NCBI GenBank assembly: GCA_043740085.1
Contig: JAYUCY010000118.1
Coordinates: 1-16,773, forward strand
DNA: 16,773 nt
Reading direction: 5' to 3'
Origin: UBA668 sp043740085
GTDB lineage: Bacteria > Actinomycetota > Acidimicrobiia > Acidimicrobiales > Ilumatobacteraceae
Below the pieces are notes generated by a model. That model had not been told where the DNA came from and searched no databases. It worked only from the letters and a program-made list of their open reading frames with translations. A program made the position numbers and the translations under genes. Of this stretch, positions 14,184-16,773 are shown in pieces (positions within the stretch are counted from its first letter, which is position 1; each line of letters opens with the position of its first letter).

Positions 14184-14834
14184 TCACCGACCGCGGAAGT
14201 TGCGCAGGTTGACCACGACCACCAGCAGAATCGACCCACCGATGAACCAGAACTGGTAGCGGTCGACCCACTTCAACGCGGACCGGACTTCTTCGTCGAA
14301 GACCTTGGCGAGCCACCACATCAGCGCCAAGCGCCCCGCCAAACCGATGGCCATCAACGGCGCCAGCCGCTTCCAACTGGTGCGGGCCGCACCGCTGAGC
14401 ACCCATACAATGTTGCTGCCAACGAAGATGGGCACGATGAAGAGTTCGGCCTTCGTAAAGGCCCCCTCGAACCTGGCGACCTGCTCCTGCGGCATGCCCA
14501 GGTAACGCCAGAACCAGCGCAGCGCCTTGTCGCCATACGCGCGACCAAGAAAGTGGCACACGACTGCAGCAGCAGTCAGGCGGAGAGCGGCGATGATTGC
14601 CCAGCTCCACATAGAGATGCCGCTGGCCACGGTGGCGACGAGATAACGGTTGCGCGACGACATCATCAGCAGTAGCGCGGGGCGCTCGTTGCCGGGCTCG
14701 GTCCACGCTGCCCACGACGCAGAGGCGACCTGGCTGCAGATCACGAGCGCGACGAACGCAACCAGCCAAAGCCGTGCAGATCGTGGCGGCGGCGGAGCTT
14801 CCGGAATGATCTCGGTTTGTTCGTCGTCGGTCAC
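14184..14834 (-). CDS. Small multi-pass membrane protein, possibly DedA/VTT-like
   Basis: From GTG 14834 the product is 216 residues. It has a charged N-terminus (TDDEQTEIIPEAPPPP), a first hydrophobic helix (LWLVAFVALVICSQVASASW), a long hydrophobic region around WSWAIIAALRLTAAAVVCHFLG, further helices around ELFIVPIFVGSNIVWVLSGA and LAPLMAIGLAGRLALMWWLA, and a last helix FIGGSILLVVVVNL ending in a basic tail. The middle part (FLGRAYGDKALRW..., AELFIVPIF...) loosely recalls DedA/VTT membrane proteins, which flip lipids or carriers, but the usual Arg/Pro signatures are not clear. An ATG at 14873 is in frame, but a -10-like TAGGGT lies between it and the GTG. It is convergent with dapB. The gene is solid; the family is tentative. 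Confidence 0.65.
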   Translation of the reverse strand: MTDDEQTEIIPEAPPPPRSARLWLVAFVALVICSQVASASWAAWTEPGNERPALLLMMSSRNRYLVATVASGISMWSWAIIAALRLTAAAVVCHFLGRAYGDKALRWFWRYLGMPQEQVARFEGAFTKAELFIVPIFVGSNIVWVLSGAARTSWKRLAPLMAIGLAGRLALMWWLAKVFDEEVRSALKWVDRYQFWFIGGSILLVVVVNLRNFRGR

Positions 14835-14842
14835 GCGCGCGT

Positions 14843-14848
14843 ACCCTA
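14843..14848 (-). promoter_or_regulatory. Candidate -10 box for the membrane protein gene
   Basis: On the minus strand TAGGGT (14848 to 14843) ends 8 nt before the GTG at 14834. The same bases read TACCCT on the plus strand (14842-14847) and could be the -10 of the divergent cupredoxin gene, so the two promoters may overlap and compete. Confidence 0.33.
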
Positions 14849-14861
14849 TGCGCCGCCGACG

Positions 14862-14880
14862 CACTCTCCACAACAGAGTG
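14862..14880. promoter_or_regulatory. Inverted repeat upstream of the cupredoxin gene
   Basis: CACTCT (14862-14867) and AGAGTG (14875-14880) flank a 7-bp spacer in the intergenic region. It could be a dimeric regulator operator for the divergent genes or a leader hairpin just before the Shine-Dalgarno GGGAAGGA. Confidence 0.35.
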
Positions 14881-14900
14881 GGCGGCAGGGAAGGAAATCC

Positions 14901-15362
14901 ATGCGGCAGCTCATTGGAATTGGGGCAATTGTGCTCGCGGGGGCGTCACTGCCCGCCTGCGCATCTGATCCGGACGACAGCTTGAGCGCCGCCCAGGCGG
15001 CCGCCGCGGCCGCCACGACGGTGCCGCTCGTGACCGTTGCGCAGTCCGACGAGACGTTCCATGCGAACGGCAAGGTGGACACGGTGATCGCGCTCGACAA
15101 CAACTTCCTTCCGGAAGCACTCACCGTTGAGGCGGGTACGGAAGTGATGTGGGAGAACAACGGGCGTAACGACCACGATGTGATACCGGTCGACGACCTG
15201 GATGCGGTTGCGTGGGGTGTGAAGTCTGAGGTGTTCGTGCCCAAGGCCACCTATTCGTACGTTTTCGATCAGCCCGGTACCTATTCGTACTTCTGCACGA
15301 TTCACGGGACAGCGACGGCAGGCATGGTGGGCACGATCGTGGTCACCGAGCCGACCACCTGA
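14901..15362 (+). CDS. Cupredoxin-domain lipoprotein
   Basis: This is a 153-residue exported, lipid-anchored blue-copper-like protein. The signal peptide MRQLIGIGAIVLAGASLPAC ends in a good lipobox (LPAC, Cys20). An Ala/Thr-rich linker to about residue 45 is followed by one plastocyanin/azurin-like domain (~58-150). A full type 1 copper ligand set can be read: H92 (NDHDV), C132 and H135 (FCTIHG) and M142 (AGMVG). It should bind copper and may carry electrons or store copper outside the membrane. ATG 14901 is chosen because GGGAAGGA lies 6 nt upstream and the lipoprotein signal starts here; an ATG at 14817 would overlap the divergent gene. It precedes a beta-helix lipoprotein by 87 bp on the same strand. 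Confidence 0.92.
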   Translation: MRQLIGIGAIVLAGASLPACASDPDDSLSAAQAAAAAATTVPLVTVAQSDETFHANGKVDTVIALDNNFLPEALTVEAGTEVMWENNGRNDHDVIPVDDLDAVAWGVKSEVFVPKATYSYVFDQPGTYSYFCTIHGTATAGMVGTIVVTEPTT

Positions 15363-15406
15363 ACGCCATTCAGTATCTATCTCGTTCGCCCGGGGGCCGA
15401 CACCAT

Positions 15407-15412
15407 TAGGGT
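15407..15412 (+). promoter_or_regulatory. Candidate -10 box for the beta-helix lipoprotein
   Basis: TAGGGT lies 37 nt before the ATG at 15450. TTCGCC (15385-15390), a poor -35, is 16 bp upstream. If used, the leader would be about 31 nt and carry the Shine-Dalgarno GGGGGA, unlike the leaderless genes in the window. Confidence 0.3.
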
Positions 15413-15449
15413 CAGGGTCGTTCGGTCATTGATGGTTCTGGGGGAACAC

Positions 15450-16773
15450 ATGCAACGCAAGATTTGGGCTGCTGCAACGGCAGCGGCACTGCTGTTGGTC
15501 GCAGCGTGCGGAGACGAGCGCGCCGCCGACAACACCACCGCAGCTACGGCCGCGTCGGCCACGACGATGGGCGCGGCGACCACGGTTGCAGCTGACACGA
15601 CCGTGGCTGCAGACACCACTGTCGCCGCGACTGAAGGCACCATCACGGTTCCCGATGACTATCCCACCATCCAGGCCGCGGTCGACGCTGCTGCGCCGGG
15701 CGACCTGATTCTGGTGAAGCCGGGCACGTACAACGAAGCGGTCAACGTCACCACTGACGGCATCACTATCCGCGGGCTCGATCGTAATACAGTGATCCTC
15801 GACGGACAGCTGGAACTGGACAATGGCGTCCGCATTCTCGGGGCCAAAGGTGTTGCTGTCGAGAACATGACTGCGATGAACTACACGCGCAACGGCTTCT
15901 TCTGGACGGGTGCCGACGGGTACCGCGGCTCCTACCTCACGTCGTACCGAACCGGTGACTACGGCGTGTACGTCTTCGATTCGATGAACGGCGACCTTGA
16001 GCACATCTACGCGGCGGGTAGCCCCGACGCAGGCGTGTACATCGGCGAGTGCTTCCCGTGTAACTCGGTCATCGACGATGCCGTCAGCGAGCACAACGGT
16101 CTCGGTTATTCGGGTACCAACTCGGGTGGGAACCTGCTGATTGTGAACTCAACGTTCCGCTTCAACCGTGCAGGCGTGGTGCCCAACAGCGGCAGCTACG
16201 AGCTGTGCTACCCCGAACGACAGACGACCATCGTTGGCAACACGGTGTACTCCAACAACCAGGCCGACACGCCCGCCATTGACGTGGCGCTGCTGGCAAT
16301 GGGCAACGGGATCCTGGTTGCCGGCGGCGTGCTCAACGACATCGAACGCAACCTGGTGTACGACCACGACAAGAGCGGTATCGGGCTGGTCCCGTTCCTT
16401 GAAGAAGACCCCAACGACTCCGTGCCGTTGCCTGAGGAGTGGGGCATCACCTGCGAGGACAGCAAGTCGAAGGCCCCCGTCGATCCGGGTGCTGGCATTC
16501 TGTGGGACTCGATGCAGAACCGCGTGATTGGCAACGTGCTGTCGGACAACCGCGCCGGCGACCTGCTGGTCGCGTCGGCCGGCACCGACGTCAGCACGCT
16601 GGGCCACTGCTTCTCCGACAACACGTACACCATCACTGCTCCGAACAACCTGGAGACGCTTGCCCCGTGTGATGCCACCGGCAGCGGCGATTGGAAGGAT
16701 GGCGAGTACAACGTGGCCGCATGGCTGGGCGAGACCCACCCACCTTCGGTCGACTGGAAGATTGCCGAGCTGC
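15450..16773 (+). CDS. Right-handed beta-helix repeat lipoprotein (3'-truncated)
   Basis: The frame is open from ATG 15450 to the window end (441 codons, no stop). The N-terminus MQRKIWAAATAAALLLVAAC is a lipoprotein signal with lipobox VAAC (Cys20), followed by an Ala/Thr-rich linker containing repeated ADTTVA units. The beta-helix begins at about residue 68 with TVPDDYPTIQAAVDAAAPGD and LVKPGTYNEAVNV, the usual first rung of pectate-lyase/NosD-like helices. It continues with rungs such as ITIRGLDRNTVILDG, NLLIVNSTFRFNRAG, TTIVGNTVYSNNQA and NRVIGNVLSDNRAGD. Several Cys residues (for example GECFPCN) could form disulfides. No catalytic motif of a sugar lyase is evident. ATG 15432 is an in-frame alternative, but GGGGGA favours 15450. 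Possible roles: polysaccharide binding or cleavage, or a NosD-like periplasmic copper role suggested only by the adjacent cupredoxin. Confidence 0.85.
   Translation, partial: MQRKIWAAATAAALLLVAACGDERAADNTTAATAASATTMGAATTVAADTTVAADTTVAATEGTITVPDDYPTIQAAVDAAAPGDLILVKPGTYNEAVNVTTDGITIRGLDRNTVILDGQLELDNGVRILGAKGVAVENMTAMNYTRNGFFWTGADGYRGSYLTSYRTGDYGVYVFDSMNGDLEHIYAAGSPDAGVYIGECFPCNSVIDDAVSEHNGLGYSGTNSGGNLLIVNSTFRFNRAGVVPNSGSYELCYPERQTTIVGNTVYSNNQADTPAIDVALLAMGNGILVAGGVLNDIERNLVYDHDKSGIGLVPFLEEDPNDSVPLPEEWGITCEDSKSKAPVDPGAGILWDSMQNRVIGNVLSDNRAGDLLVASAGTDVSTLGHCFSDNTYTITAPNNLETLAPCDATGSGDWKDGEYNVAAWLGETHPPSVDWKIAEL

Overview
The window is a stretch of high-GC bacterial chromosome, almost certainly from an actinobacterium. 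The gene order infB - rbfA - truB - ribF - rpsO - pnp - M16 protease - dapB is the conserved translation/RNA block of that phylum. A close relative of the mycobacterial mycothiol-linked nitroreductase (Rv2466c type) sits inside it. Many starts look leaderless, which is also common in Actinobacteria. My best guess at class is Acidimicrobiia, but that is an inference from style (Thr/Ala-rich lipoprotein linkers, block architecture) and not proven.

Layout. 1-2031: 3' part of infB (translation initiation factor IF2), beginning inside its Gly/Pro/Arg-rich linker. 2076-2714: a DsbA-fold thiol protein with a CPWA instead of CPWC active site. 2768-5088: rbfA, truB, ribF; a 14-bp tandem repeat covers the truB stop codon and the ribF upstream region. 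5109-8730, minus strand: a four-gene cassette of ABC ATPase, permease, a chorismate mutase-VOC fusion protein, and an NMT1/THI5-type substrate-binding lipoprotein. This cassette separates ribF from rpsO, which are usually adjacent or close. 8794-14143: rpsO, pnp, an M16 zinc protease and dapB on the plus strand. Between the protease and dapB lies a 219-bp spacer holding a chain of hairpins, including two related copies of a long palindrome. 14184-14834, minus: a small multi-pass membrane protein, possibly DedA/VTT-like. 14901-16773, plus: a cupredoxin lipoprotein followed by a right-handed beta-helix lipoprotein that runs off the end.

How it fits together. The plus-strand block supplies ribosome assembly and initiation (IF2, RbfA, S15), tRNA modification (TruB), flavin cofactors (RibF), RNA turnover (PNPase) and lysine/peptidoglycan precursor synthesis (DapB). 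The minus-strand cassette looks like an importer for a small organic nutrient co-expressed with an enzyme that links chorismate chemistry to a metal-dependent VOC fold. The substrate is not readable from sequence. The two terminal lipoproteins look like an extracytoplasmic pair, one binding copper.

A recurring regulatory signature is a TANNNT -10-like hexamer ending 6-8 nt before the start codon of seven genes. It suggests leaderless mRNAs and helps choose starts. rpsO, pnp and the two terminal lipoproteins have Shine-Dalgarno sequences instead. No tRNA, rRNA, CRISPR array, insertion sequence or prophage gene was seen.
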